In this document: in pieces, positions 31,987 to 42,858 of the stretch
How positions within the stretch are numbered: position 1 is the first letter of the stretch
Layout: each line of letters begins with the position of its first letter
Assembly (NCBI GenBank): GCA_022821385.1
Contig: JAJEDR010000057.1
Span: forward strand, 1 to 64,000
Length of the DNA stretch: 64,000 nt
DNA from: Rhodothermales bacterium
GTDB taxonomy: Bacteria; Bacteroidota; Rhodothermia; Rhodothermales; Bin80
Direction of reading: 5' to 3'
Translations under genes and position numbers: made by a program
The notes under the pieces: generated by a model
What the model was told of the DNA's origin: nothing
What the model saw: the letters and a program-made list of their open reading frames with translations, nothing else
Database searches by the model: none

Positions 31987-34900
31987 TCATGCTTCCAGCA
32001 GCTTCAGAATTCTGGGGGCGTCCTCAGGAGTAAGCTCATCCAGCTGCAGGCATTTCCATCCCTCCCGCTCACACTCTGAGTGATCTTCCCAGCACTCGCT
32101 ATAGAAGAGTGCTACCTTTTGACTGGGCCACGCCACTTCGGCAGTCGTCAGGATTTGATTCTTGAAATCGGTGACATCAAAACCTATCTCAGGCGCCGGA
32201 GCCTCCTTGTCGGCCAAGCGGCGAAGAATCGGCTGGTATGACTCCCCGGAAGATTCGCCAAGGGCGATTCTCCATGCGTGAGGCATAACGGGAAGGGGTT
32301 CCCCAATACTCAGGAGATCGTAATATTCACGGTCACGGAGTCCCGAAGCGCAGAAGAATCCAGTCTGAGGATCAAGAAACTGAAACAGATTCATTGCGCG
32401 AAGGAACCCATTCCACACAGGTTTGAATGACGGCTCCGAATATGCGCTGTCGTCGAGATAGACGAAAGCCCGGAGCATTGTCGGGTCAACCGATCCATTA
32501 TTTACAAGATTGACAGCTACGCAACCCCTGTGCGGTTCATGTTCATTACATGTCCAGAATGCTCCGGTATTAGAGTTTGGCCGCAGAAAGTGGTCATCCA
32601 TGAACCAGTCAGGGACACTGCTCCTCAGGCTTTCCGGGGAACTGATTTCCGTTACATTGAGCACACCATGACAGTAGGCTAACGCCCGCCATTTTTCCGG
32701 ATCGGGGTCCGTCAGATACGCTTTTAGAAGATCAAAACTGCCCTTGGATCGTGCACGTTTCTGTAATTCCAGTCCACCCGGTTCTAACTCAAGATTTCGG
32801 ATGAAATTATCGAAGTGGGTAAACGAATTTCGCCGGGAATCAAGTGGAAAGAAATCGGTAATTTCTCCGGTGTTTTCCATCTGCAGGTCATCCCAGGTCA
32901 GAGACCAGACATGATAGCGTCCAGACATGAGGATCGCCATTCGTTTCAGCGTATCGTCGGCCAACCGGTCCTGGTGGTACGCGAAGCCATCCATGAAGAC
33001 AGCAATAGGGAGGCAGTTGGCTTCCTGATCTGGGGTGAGCAGAAAATCAGGCCTGGATGTTTTTTTCACACCGACAGACTCATTCAAGGAAACCTGACAT
33101 TCGATGTCCCATGTCCGCGGTCCAATTTTGAGTTGGTAAAACCTGTTCGTGCCATGGTGCTGTGTGACTCGGCTTGCCAGCTTCCATTCGTTGAGATGGC
33201 TCAGGAATGCTGCTTCCAGCGTACTTTCGACGAGCCTGTGGACATCAATATCCTCAATGCTCCTAATTTCCTCCAGTCCCTCTCCCTTGTCTACGATGTC
33301 TTCCAGAATATTGATGGCGGTTAGTCTGGAAATCGCTCCCCGAGTGAACGAATTACGGTACGCAAACAGACACTTGTAGCATCCGTCCTTCGTTTTGTCA
33401 TGTTGGCAGTCACACTTTTGCAATTTCTTCAGTGCAGGTTCAAGAATGTCCTGAATGAGCGCCTTGTCTGTAAGCAGATCTTTCAGATATCCTGTGCCGC
33501 CGGGCACCGTATCATAAAGGTAGATGAACGTGCGTCGAACCTGCTCATTAGGTATCGGGGCATCCTGAATGATGGTCTGAAGGTGATTCACCTGCCCCTG
33601 ATAGTGTATTTTTAGACCCATTAAAAGGGCTGCACAGAATGACTCGGCATGTTGTCTGATTCCTGTGTGCTCGGCTATAGGTAAGAGGATGCGGATGGAC
33701 TCAGATTCAAATTCGTGATACAGAGACAGGGCAATCCGCGGATCCTCATCCTTGCCCCGATACCTGCAGTAATATTCGTGGTCGGACTGTTTTCCATCTG
33801 GCAATTTAGCTTTGCCGCAAGCAGTACAAATATCAAAGCCCCCTATGGCCTCTTCCTTTCCGGCAGTGAAGATCGGAGGAGCATCAGGGGATTTCTGGCC
33901 ATGGTTGACGAATGTGAATCGCGTACGATGAATGAACTCAAATCCAAACGGCACGTCGGCGTGCCTGGACTGATAAGAAATTTTCACATCCTGTTCTTCA
34001 AATTTCGCGTGAGTATAGACAATAAACGGTTCACGTTGCCGCTCTTCATGGCGGTCATCAATGCGGCTGTCACGTTCAAAGGAAGTAGATCTGACTTCGG
34101 AAAGACGGACCATTTTCAGAACCTGTCCGACATCCCCCCATGAGTCACATTGACACTTGGGACATCTTCGGGTGACTTCTTCTGAGTCCAGTTCATACCA
34201 GGAACAGTCAGGACAGAATCGCCATGGCTGTACGTCATCATTGTCAAACCGTATCCCGCTGATGCGCACCTTCTTCCCATTCGCATAGAAATAATTTCCA
34301 GGTGCGAACTCCCGTATAGCCTGATGGCCGGGTCGGTCAAACGTTTCGGTTATGGGGGATACGGTCTCTTTGTTTCTGTCCGGCAGTACCGTTGAGAACA
34401 ACTGAGCGCCGCTTTGTGGGAAGGCGTAGTTCGGGAGGATGCCTTCATCCGAGAGAAAATTAAACACACTGGTCTCACCGATACTGTATCGCATGTGCCT
34501 AAGTCCCCTCAGGTGATCCTTCAGATTTTTGCGCTCAGTTTCATAGTTCTCATCTCTCGGTTTATCGTCAAGCGCAATGATTCTCCGTTGGAGACGTCGA
34601 ATGCGATTATTGAGTTGTTTCCGGCTTTCATATTTCTTCTGGAGTGCATTGAGCACAATTTGGCGAAGCTGTGCGTGTGATGTCCCCTGCGGACTGAAGA
34701 AGTGAGTTGCGGACTGGAGTATGTTCAAATCTTTCAGATTCGGAAACAACTCCTGAAAACCCTTGGCCAGTTTCCCCGAATGTGTGTCCACATAGCCGAG
34801 CCAGTTGAAGGGAAATCTTTTTGTATCACCATCTATTAATGCACCGAGAACGTTTCGTAATTGGTTGGGAACATCGGCCTGCTTCGTGTGGGCAACCCAC

Positions 34901-37900
34901 ATATCCATACTGTAGGCTGCCATTTGGCGCTGCAGTACCGCGGGTGCTTTCAAAAATACACCGGGTACCTGCACTTCGTCGCTGATCATTTTGCCAGGAT
35001 CAGCAAAGAAATAAAGATCGTGAGGCTTGTTCGTTGCTACCGTGAACCCAAACGAATTCCCATTTTTTCGGCCGGCCCGCCCGATTCTCTGGACATAATT
35101 AGCCTGTGCGGGGGGAACACTGCACAGAAATACAGTGGACAGATCTCCAATATCAATCCCGAGTTCCAGTGTTGGAGTACAGGAGACGATGTTTGGATCC
35201 CACGGACGTTGATCATCTCGCATAAACGTCTTTTCAACGTTCTCCCGGTCCTCGGGAGTCAGAAGTGCAGTATGCTCTTTGGGAACGAACCGACGTACAT
35301 CCCCAGATCTATAGAGTGCTTTGTAGTAATCAATTTCGCGGTCATCTATCAACTGGAATTGTCCTGTGCACCGGTGCATCAGGCAGGGCATACCCTGCCA
35401 GATTTCTTCATCTTGTTTAGGGATACTGACCTCGTAGTGGCACGTTGCGCAGGTCAAGGGACGTACTTGTGTCGTGACTTTGAGTGCGTCCGGCTCAATC
35501 CCCCAGACCGAGTACCGATTGGCCGTGTACTGTTTCAGAAGATCAGAGGGAGCAGCGTTAACAATTTCCCTGAGCGCAGCCTCAAACCCTGAGGGAGTCA
35601 TTTGACCTTCAAGAAAGCACTTATGGGCCCATCCCTGAACCCATGAGTTACTCCTAGATCCTGTCAGAGGGAGGAAATTTTGTGCTGCTCCAGAGGACAA
35701 AAACCCATGATACGGACCATTGGGCTTATATCGGGGCATCCAGGACAAGTGTTTCTCGGTGATACAGCGTTTGTTTCTACCAAGACTTCGGATATACTCA
35801 TCAAAGAATTTGTCGTGCACAATTCCACCGCAAGTTCGCAGGCGATAAATGAGACCCGCTAAAAACTGTTTGAATGCCGGCTGATCAACATCTTGGAGGC
35901 CCTCATACCTTGCTTTTATGTCGGGCAGCGCCCGCTCAATCCAGTCATCTAATAAGTCCTGATCCAGTGATACTGCAGCGGAGAGCGTCTTTTCCAGAGT
36001 TCTCCCGCGCCGGGCACGGAGTCCAAGGTTTAAATAGACTTCCCATTTCAGGCGTTTTGCCACCATGGATGGCAATTGAGACCCTTTCGGCAGATCTCCT
36101 TTTTTGACTAAGGTCTCATAGTCATCCATCCAGATCATGTTTGGAGCAATGAAGGTGCCCACAAAATCTTCACGCCCCAGTTTCTTGAGTTGCGATTGCA
36201 CGAGTCCGTCCGCAATCGTTCTGATGCCCCGATCTCCACCAACTGTTTCCAGGTATTGCAGGAGTGCGGTTCGAACACTAAATGTGTAAGTACGCGCTTC
36301 AAAGTAGCCTGCACGATGGGCGGCATCCTGAACTGAGTCGGAGAAGGTCAGGACTTTCCTATCATCATTGTATCGGGATGCAAATGTCTGACCCAGCGCA
36401 GCGGACAAAAGGGTGATTCCCCCAGCCCCGAAAATGCCGGGCTGATTTGATTCGCCGCAATGCGGGCATTCAGGTTTACCACGCCTCCGGTCTATTTTCA
36501 GGGAGGGAACATGAACCTTGATCAACGTTCCTCCATTCTCGCATTCATCGCATCGAACTGTGCGTGGACTAAAGATCTTGAGGCATTCCTGGCAGAGCCG
36601 CCCTTGCTCCGTAAGTGATGAATCCGCATAAGGGTAAATGACTTTCAGTTTGGCTTCCGATTTACGACCGAAGTACGTACCATAGATCTGGTCCAGGTCT
36701 GAGATTAATGGGTCATCGTCTGCAACGTGGGCTGCCATCCACCCTGCTGTTCCACACTTGATGCACGAGGCCAATGGTAGATGATGGGGCGGGGTTTGTC
36801 CAGCTAGATCAGAGTCCCAGACCAGTCTAGGATTCTCTTCAACGGAAACGACCATTCGCTTCAGTTCACGCATCCAGAACTGGACTCGTAATTCAAGTAG
36901 AGGTCTGGGTTTATGCAGATCCTTCGGATCAAGCGCGTAACTGATCAAGGACAGAAGGCTTTCCAGCAGTTGGGGCCTATCTACGATTCTCTGCGTTCCT
37001 GATCCGACTGGGAGAGCCAGTTTCTCATATTCGGACTCACTTGCCAAGGCTTTTTGAGCAACAACCCGGATCAGATTTTGAAATGCCACATGTTCTCGGA
37101 GTTTTGCCCCGAGTTCTTTTCTCCATTCATCCGTAGCGAGTCCATCTATGGAGATCTCGTCTCCAAACCAAGCCTTGTATTGCGTTTGGATATAGCCCGC
37201 AATGGAATCGAATTGATCTGGAGTAGATAGTTCCCGAGTATCTGGAAAGTGAATCCATGTGCTCGGCGACTCCATCAGAAAATCGCGCGGATCCAGACGT
37301 GCTTCGGTAATCAACGCATCGTCATCGAATTCTGTATCAAAGATCTTCTCAGCGTAGTCAAGCAACTTATCGCTGGAGCCGCTCCCAAGTGTTGCAGACG
37401 TTCCAATCGGACACAGATCCTTGGCTTGGAGGCGTGCTTTAAGTCTCCGTAGCAGGCAGGCAAGGTCCGTTCCCTGTGCGCCGTCAAAGACATGGAGTTC
37501 ATCCACCACAATGTAGCGCAAAGTGCAGGCACGGTTCCTCTCCCAAAGTCTTGCATCGTTCGGCCGGATCAGAAGGTAATCCAGCATCTTGTAGTTTGTC
37601 AGCAGCAGGTCCGGTGGAGATTCGCGTAGCTTGTGCCGGTTAGAAATAATGTTTGACTCGGTCATCCGGCCTCTTGGGGTCGCTCCCCCGATGTAGAGAC
37701 CAGCTGTGATTTTTTCTTTCAGGCTGGGATTGTTGCAAATGATTTCCGCTAGCCGTTTGGCCTGATCTGTAGCGAGCGCGTTCATCGGATAGATCAGGAT
37801 CGCTTTTATCCCGGGTTCATCGGCAACCTGTCGGCAATAATCCAGGATTGGATAGAGAAATGCTTCGGTCTTTCCCGAACCTGTACCGGTTGCTATAATG

Positions 37901-38175
37901 GTAGGCTTCGGTGGATTTGCAGTTAAGCGCTCAAATGCGCGTTCCTGGTGCAGATATGGATTAAAGCCCAAGGGAATGTCTGGGAAGGGCTCGCCGGTGT
38001 TTAAGCCTTTTTCAAACGGGAGCTGGAATGACAGATAGTTTCCCTGGAAGGCTTCTCCACCGTAAATGAATTCCCGGACGGCCCGTGCAAGGGACGGGGT
38101 CGAAATCCTGTAGCGTGTCTGTAGGAAGTCTTCGATAGTTTTACGGACTTCCCGTGCGACGATGGAAGGGATCAT
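31987..38175 (-). CDS. Giant DEAD/DEAH-box helicase with DUF1998 and candidate C-terminal PD-(D/E)XK/Vsr-like domain (DISARM DrmA/B-like or Druantia DruE-like)
   Basis: Walker A (IATGTGSGKTEAFLYPIL), VDELHVFDGAQGTDLACLLRRL, QRIGRAGRKNG, zinc-ribbon clusters, DUF1998-like region (CDCQHDKTKDGCYKCLFAYRN), then RPDFLL...IAVFMDGFAYHQD...KRMAIL. Confidence 0.85.
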   Translation of the reverse strand: MIPSIVAREVRKTIEDFLQTRYRISTPSLARAVREFIYGGEAFQGNYLSFQLPFEKGLNTGEPFPDIPLGFNPYLHQERAFERLTANPPKPTIIATGTGSGKTEAFLYPILDYCRQVADEPGIKAILIYPMNALATDQAKRLAEIICNNPSLKEKITAGLYIGGATPRGRMTESNIISNRHKLRESPPDLLLTNYKMLDYLLIRPNDARLWERNRACTLRYIVVDELHVFDGAQGTDLACLLRRLKARLQAKDLCPIGTSATLGSGSSDKLLDYAEKIFDTEFDDDALITEARLDPRDFLMESPSTWIHFPDTRELSTPDQFDSIAGYIQTQYKAWFGDEISIDGLATDEWRKELGAKLREHVAFQNLIRVVAQKALASESEYEKLALPVGSGTQRIVDRPQLLESLLSLISYALDPKDLHKPRPLLELRVQFWMRELKRMVVSVEENPRLVWDSDLAGQTPPHHLPLASCIKCGTAGWMAAHVADDDPLISDLDQIYGTYFGRKSEAKLKVIYPYADSSLTEQGRLCQECLKIFSPRTVRCDECENGGTLIKVHVPSLKIDRRRGKPECPHCGESNQPGIFGAGGITLLSAALGQTFASRYNDDRKVLTFSDSVQDAAHRAGYFEARTYTFSVRTALLQYLETVGGDRGIRTIADGLVQSQLKKLGREDFVGTFIAPNMIWMDDYETLVKKGDLPKGSQLPSMVAKRLKWEVYLNLGLRARRGRTLEKTLSAAVSLDQDLLDDWIERALPDIKARYEGLQDVDQPAFKQFLAGLIYRLRTCGGIVHDKFFDEYIRSLGRNKRCITEKHLSWMPRYKPNGPYHGFLSSGAAQNFLPLTGSRSNSWVQGWAHKCFLEGQMTPSGFEAALREIVNAAPSDLLKQYTANRYSVWGIEPDALKVTTQVRPLTCATCHYEVSIPKQDEEIWQGMPCLMHRCTGQFQLIDDREIDYYKALYRSGDVRRFVPKEHTALLTPEDRENVEKTFMRDDQRPWDPNIVSCTPTLELGIDIGDLSTVFLCSVPPAQANYVQRIGRAGRKNGNSFGFTVATNKPHDLYFFADPGKMISDEVQVPGVFLKAPAVLQRQMAAYSMDMWVAHTKQADVPNQLRNVLGALIDGDTKRFPFNWLGYVDTHSGKLAKGFQELFPNLKDLNILQSATHFFSPQGTSHAQLRQIVLNALQKKYESRKQLNNRIRRLQRRIIALDDKPRDENYETERKNLKDHLRGLRHMRYSIGETSVFNFLSDEGILPNYAFPQSGAQLFSTVLPDRNKETVSPITETFDRPGHQAIREFAPGNYFYANGKKVRISGIRFDNDDVQPWRFCPDCSWYELDSEEVTRRCPKCQCDSWGDVGQVLKMVRLSEVRSTSFERDSRIDDRHEERQREPFIVYTHAKFEEQDVKISYQSRHADVPFGFEFIHRTRFTFVNHGQKSPDAPPIFTAGKEEAIGGFDICTACGKAKLPDGKQSDHEYYCRYRGKDEDPRIALSLYHEFESESIRILLPIAEHTGIRQHAESFCAALLMGLKIHYQGQVNHLQTIIQDAPIPNEQVRRTFIYLYDTVPGGTGYLKDLLTDKALIQDILEPALKKLQKCDCQHDKTKDGCYKCLFAYRNSFTRGAISRLTAINILEDIVDKGEGLEEIRSIEDIDVHRLVESTLEAAFLSHLNEWKLASRVTQHHGTNRFYQLKIGPRTWDIECQVSLNESVGVKKTSRPDFLLTPDQEANCLPIAVFMDGFAYHQDRLADDTLKRMAILMSGRYHVWSLTWDDLQMENTGEITDFFPLDSRRNSFTHFDNFIRNLELEPGGLELQKRARSKGSFDLLKAYLTDPDPEKWRALAYCHGVLNVTEISSPESLRSSVPDWFMDDHFLRPNSNTGAFWTCNEHEPHRGCVAVNLVNNGSVDPTMLRAFVYLDDSAYSEPSFKPVWNGFLRAMNLFQFLDPQTGFFCASGLRDREYYDLLSIGEPLPVMPHAWRIALGESSGESYQPILRRLADKEAPAPEIGFDVTDFKNQILTTAEVAWPSQKVALFYSECWEDHSECEREGWKCLQLDELTPEDAPRILKLLEA

Positions 38176-41100
38176 AGTTTATTCTCCGCTTTGGCTTGTT
38201 CAAAAAAGGCCCATGCTTCACGATAGTCTTCTTCGCGGTCGCACTTGTCAAAAGGAGCGTGAAACTCTATAGTTCGCTCCACCGGACCACCGGGGAGCGT
38301 GTCATCCATAAAGGTGTAGGTGACAATTCCTTCTTTGAGGTCCTTGATATCGTTCCAGCCTAGCGCGATGTTGGTTTTGGACCCTGTGGGCGTATGGAGG
38401 CCGAATGTGGCTTTCTTGTTGGTTTGTTTTCGGCGGACGGGGCTCTCTCCATTTTTCTTTGAGAATACAATACGTCCCTTGGTATCATACCAGGTATCGT
38501 TCTCATAGGACTGAAGTCTGAAGAACTGGATCCGGTAAAGGGTCAGGAGTTCTTCCAGCGTTAGTCCGAGATCCAGTGCGTGTAGCACATCGATTTCCAG
38601 GAGAGCCTGCCTACGCGCGTAATCGGTGCGGAGCGGGCTGTCCCAGGACCAGGGAGCTTGCAATCCGTCAAACCAATCTGGATTCAGCCGGGAATCATGC
38701 TTGGACCAGGAGAGAGGTTCTTTGCGGAGCGTCCTCCAGATTGAACTGTAGTCGGTGCTAAGGCAGGAAAGTCCCAGGACGCGCGCGGTAGCTGTTGGTG
38801 ACGCTGGGGTGAGTGGAAGTGCAGCAAAAAAGTCTAGTCGGAAATTTGGTCTTCCCCCGATTTTTGTCGCAGCATCTGTAACGATGGAGAGGAGTGTGTA
38901 AAGTGCATTGACTAGATCATTACTCTGCAGTATAGCCACGGAAACAATGGCATCAATGTGACCTACACCCGGCGGTATCAGGGCTGGAAGTAGCGTGCGA
39001 TCCATACCAAGGTTAAGCATTTTCCGAATCGCCACCCGGAATTCCTCAGTCATGAGCGTCCCCCATGGCGTCTCCGGTGTGCGTTGGATAAATACGCATT
39101 CACTGCAGGCGGCCACATAATTCGTTCGTGGAAGGTAGGTCTCGGGGAGGGCGGTCAGATCTAGCCTTGAATAATCTCCCTTGGATTTGCATTCTGCATT
39201 TGGCGTCTGGAAAAAGGGAGTGCCAGCAAAAATGTGCGGCCCGGATAGGATCCACTCTTTTGTGTCTTCTGCAAAGCGCACCTTACGCCGGATCGTTCCA
39301 TCCTTTTCGCCCCCGGCCTCTTCCCACATTCGCGTGAACTTGAAAGCATCTCCTAGGTCCCGCATCCGCCTGGGCACGCGAGCCAGTTTGCGTAGGGCGC
39401 TTGCCAACTGCCGAGCATGAACCAGAGGCAGCCGCGCCTGTAGGGGCGTGGTACCCGGCGCATCATAGAGGGCGGCATACGTTCTGAGGTTTTCCTCTGT
39501 GGTCGGAATCACCCGGTCCCGGTGCTCCGTCAATTCCCATTTGTTGTCTTTGGTCTTGATGCCGGGCACCGGCCCAAGCCCGTCGTGCTTCAGTGACTTG
39601 ATCGCGGTCAGCGAAGAGTACAGGTTGGCCATGGAAACAAAATTAACCTCTTCCCTCCGCTGCCCATAGATGTTGATGCTGAATTTCACGACTGGGGGAA
39701 CTCCTTCAAACAAACCCAGCACATTTTCAAACTGCAATCGCGAGCGCAGCCTTGGATAAAGCGCTTCCCGCAGCTCCTGCCCCCTGGCTTCATCGTAGAC
39801 CGAATCCGGGTGCAGAAGTCCTACCGCACCGGTACTGATTTTCCACGAAGCACACAGGAATGCCTTGTAGAGGTTCGTTTGCAGTCCTTTCAAGAGAGGA
39901 TAATTCTGCGCTGCATTCAGGAACGCCAGTTGTCCTCCCACGGCTTCATAGGCCCGGATATAATGCTTCCGGTGTCTCGGCTTGTCCAGCCATACGCCCC
40001 GCAGCTCCGATGTCTTGGACGCGCTCAGTTTCCTCGTCACAAAGCGGGGCTCCCTATCTCCAATCACATATTTCTCAACAAAATTCGGTCTTCGCCAGGG
40101 TGGATTACCCAGCACAACATCAAACCCTCCCTTCTCCTTGAATTGATCCGCATACTCCAGCTCCCAGTGATGAAACCGGTACTGCTTTGCAACTTCCTGC
40201 ACTAATCTGAGTCGCGGCTGACGTTCGATCAGAGAGTTCAGATCAACGAACCCCAGCAAATCCCGCTTCGTGTCATCTGGAGGGGCATAGAGATAATAAC
40301 TCTCCACCTCTTCCTTGCCGGCAAGCAGTTGAGAGAGATCACTCAGATATTCTGCCCGCGTAGGCAAAAGACGAGACTGATCCACCGGCCAGTACCAGAG
40401 AGCACACCAGTAATCCATTACCAGCTTCAGCCGCTGGTATGCACTCGCATTTCCGTGCTTCGGATTCAGAATCCGTTCCTGGGCTTTTTCCTTATCCCGG
40501 GTAGACGAGCGGACTGCCTTTGCATCGGATGACTCAGGATAAACATTGAAAGTGTCCGTGGTCTCTGCTCCCAGCCGGATCAGATCCCGCACATGCTCCT
40601 GCCAGAGGCGGTCAATCACAGAAGAGAACCGCAATAATTGGTTGATTTCCGACTCGAGATGTTTTGCGGTAAAGTGTCTGCGCCATTCGGTGATGTGCTT
40701 CAATTCATCTCTTGCCATTTGCCGTACCACCTTGTGTTTGTACTGGGCCATCCCGGCATCCCCGACTAGAAAATGATAGATCGCGTCCTGTGGTCGATTC
40801 CGCGAAAGGGGTAAGTCTTCCGGCACCTGATTCCACCACTTCCCCTGTGCAAGTTCTTTTTTCTTGTAGACCCGCCGCCAGGCCCCGACCAGAGAGTTGC
40901 CACATTTGAGTTGATCCCCGAACCAGGGCACAAATCCGCCCGGGATCAGTGTGTTGAGCCAGAGAGAGATTCCACCCAGTTCCACCGCCACCGGATTCAG
41001 GTCCACACCGTATACATTGTTGTCGGCAAGGTACATTTTTACACGCTGCAACTCCGCGTTCCAGCGCTCTGTATTCAGCACCTCGCCCAACTCCCGCGCC

Positions 41101-42858
41101 TTCTGTGTCAGATAGGCTTCGGCCAACTGGGATACCGCTTCGTTCAGGAACGCCGCCGATCCCATGGCCGGCTCACATACCGTGATCCACAGAATCTCAT
41201 CGGCCGATTTATCTGCGATTACCTCTTTGAGTGCGAACTCTGTAACACATTTGGTCAGGCTCTCTGGCGTGTAATAGGATGCCGATTCTTCCCTGGCACG
41301 CCCGGTAAGACGGTAGATGAATTTACCCTTGGGATGCTCGCGCAGTGTTCCATCCGAATTGGTTACCCGCTCATCCAGGTCTTTGTAATGCGTCTCCAGC
41401 GCTTCGCGATTGACAAAATAGGCTGGATCCAGCATGTTAGGGGAGGATTTGGCTTCGCGTACTTCATAGAGATGTTCCTGTGCAATAAATCCCCGGTAAC
41501 TCAGGAGCGCCTCGTAGACCGATCCCAGGTGGTTCACACTCAAATGGCGATACGAAATTCTTCCAGGGCCCCGCCACCTCTTTTTTTGTTTTTTGTGAAA
41601 GTCCTCATGGCCCAGGGACATCAACTTGATGATCCTCTGCCAGCTTCGATTGCGCACCGTGATGGAGTTCAGGAGCGGTGTTTTGTCTGGATCAAACAGG
41701 TCGCATTCCAGTGGAGAGATTTCGAACGAGCGTACGCCTCCCTGCAAAATCTCCTGCTGCACGCCGGGCTTATCATTGCATCCTTGGTAGACGAGCTCAA
41801 AGAGCATCTTGACCGACTCATGAAAAAAGCTTCCTTCTGCGCTCCCGTTCTCACGCAGGCAGACCATCTCTAGATCCCGCAGTTTTTCCAGACTGTACCC
41901 GTTGCGGTACACTGTCGCATCCATCGGCAGGTATCCAAGGTCCTTCCGTGCTTCCACGTTAAAGAGAAAAAGCAGCCGGTACATGTAGTACAGGCATTCC
42001 AAGGTCAAGCGTTCCGCCAGATCCGTGTCATTTGCAATGGGCCGCCCTCTTCGTTTCCGATCTGACAGATACTCATTCCCTAGAATCTCAATTGATTCCC
42101 GAAGTGCGTACTTGAGACTTCCGGATACGCCGGTGGCATGCTGGATGGCGTGCTCCTGCAGCTCTTCCTGGTAGGAGCGGCCTGCGTCCGGGCACAGCGC
42201 CGGCTTGTAGAGCAGCATCGTGACTAGCTTCCAGGTGTCAATCTTCGGCAACTGGTTGTAGAGCTCTTCCCAGTTGAAGCGCAGCATGCGCCCGGCTCCC
42301 CACTTATCTCGTTCCAGGAGGATCCATGTCTGGAGTCCGGTGAGCAGGATCCATCGTGGCGGGGCATCAATGAAGAACCCCTTGTCAATCAGGCGCTGAA
42401 ACGACTCACTATCAGGATCCGCATCATGGGGCACACGGGCTAGAAATTGCCCCCCCAATTTTCTCAAGGTCCACCGCCTCCACCACCCACAGGTAAGGCG
42501 TGTTGAATGATTCAAACTGTCCAAGTACCGGCAGATGGAGGTTCCGATCCACCTCAACGTGACCCAGACTCCTCCTGTAGCCCAGAATCTGAAGCAGTCT
42601 GGATACAAACCTCCGCTGGATCAGGACCCGCTCTTCTGCACCTGCAGCAGCAAACTGTTTGCCTGCCTTCAAATATTCTGCGACCTGTCTCTTGAGTTCA
42701 ATCCACGGGCGGAGATCAGGATCTCCTAGTGTTTTCTCAAACGCGTTGGCTTTCCACTTCTTCTCAAACTCCTTTACTTTCTCCGGCAACATCGCATGCC
42801 AGTAGTGATCAGGATAGAACTCGTTCTGATTGACTAGCCCCGTGTAATCAAATTCCAT
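38172..42858 (-). CDS. Eco57I/PglX-like class I DNA (adenine) methyltransferase, DISARM DrmMI-like; frame interrupted at a G7 tract
   Basis: ORFs 42424-42858 (N-term) and 38172-42608 (rest) join in frame if one G is removed at 42450-42456. Motifs: EPAMGSAAFLNEAVSQLAEAYL, VYGVDLNPVAVELGGISLWLNTL, VVLGNPPWRRP. The corrected product is ~1561 aa. Confidence 0.85.

Noticed and set aside
34861-35592. 243-aa plus-strand ORF inside the giant helicase gene
   Set aside because: Antisense to conserved helicase motifs; no independent evidence.
40911-41873. 320-aa plus-strand ORF inside the methyltransferase gene
   Set aside because: Antisense shadow of a motif-containing methyltransferase; no recognisable domain.
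42459-42608. N-terminal part of the 1478-aa ORF (MYPDCFRFWATGGVWVTLRWIG...)
   Set aside because: Out-of-frame translation of the methyltransferase 5' region; the true N-terminus is the 42858 ORF, joined at the G7 tract.
42424-42858. Interpreting the 144-aa ORF as a separate small regulatory protein
   Set aside because: Its sequence runs directly into the methyltransferase frame at the homopolymer; a frameshifted N-terminus explains it better.
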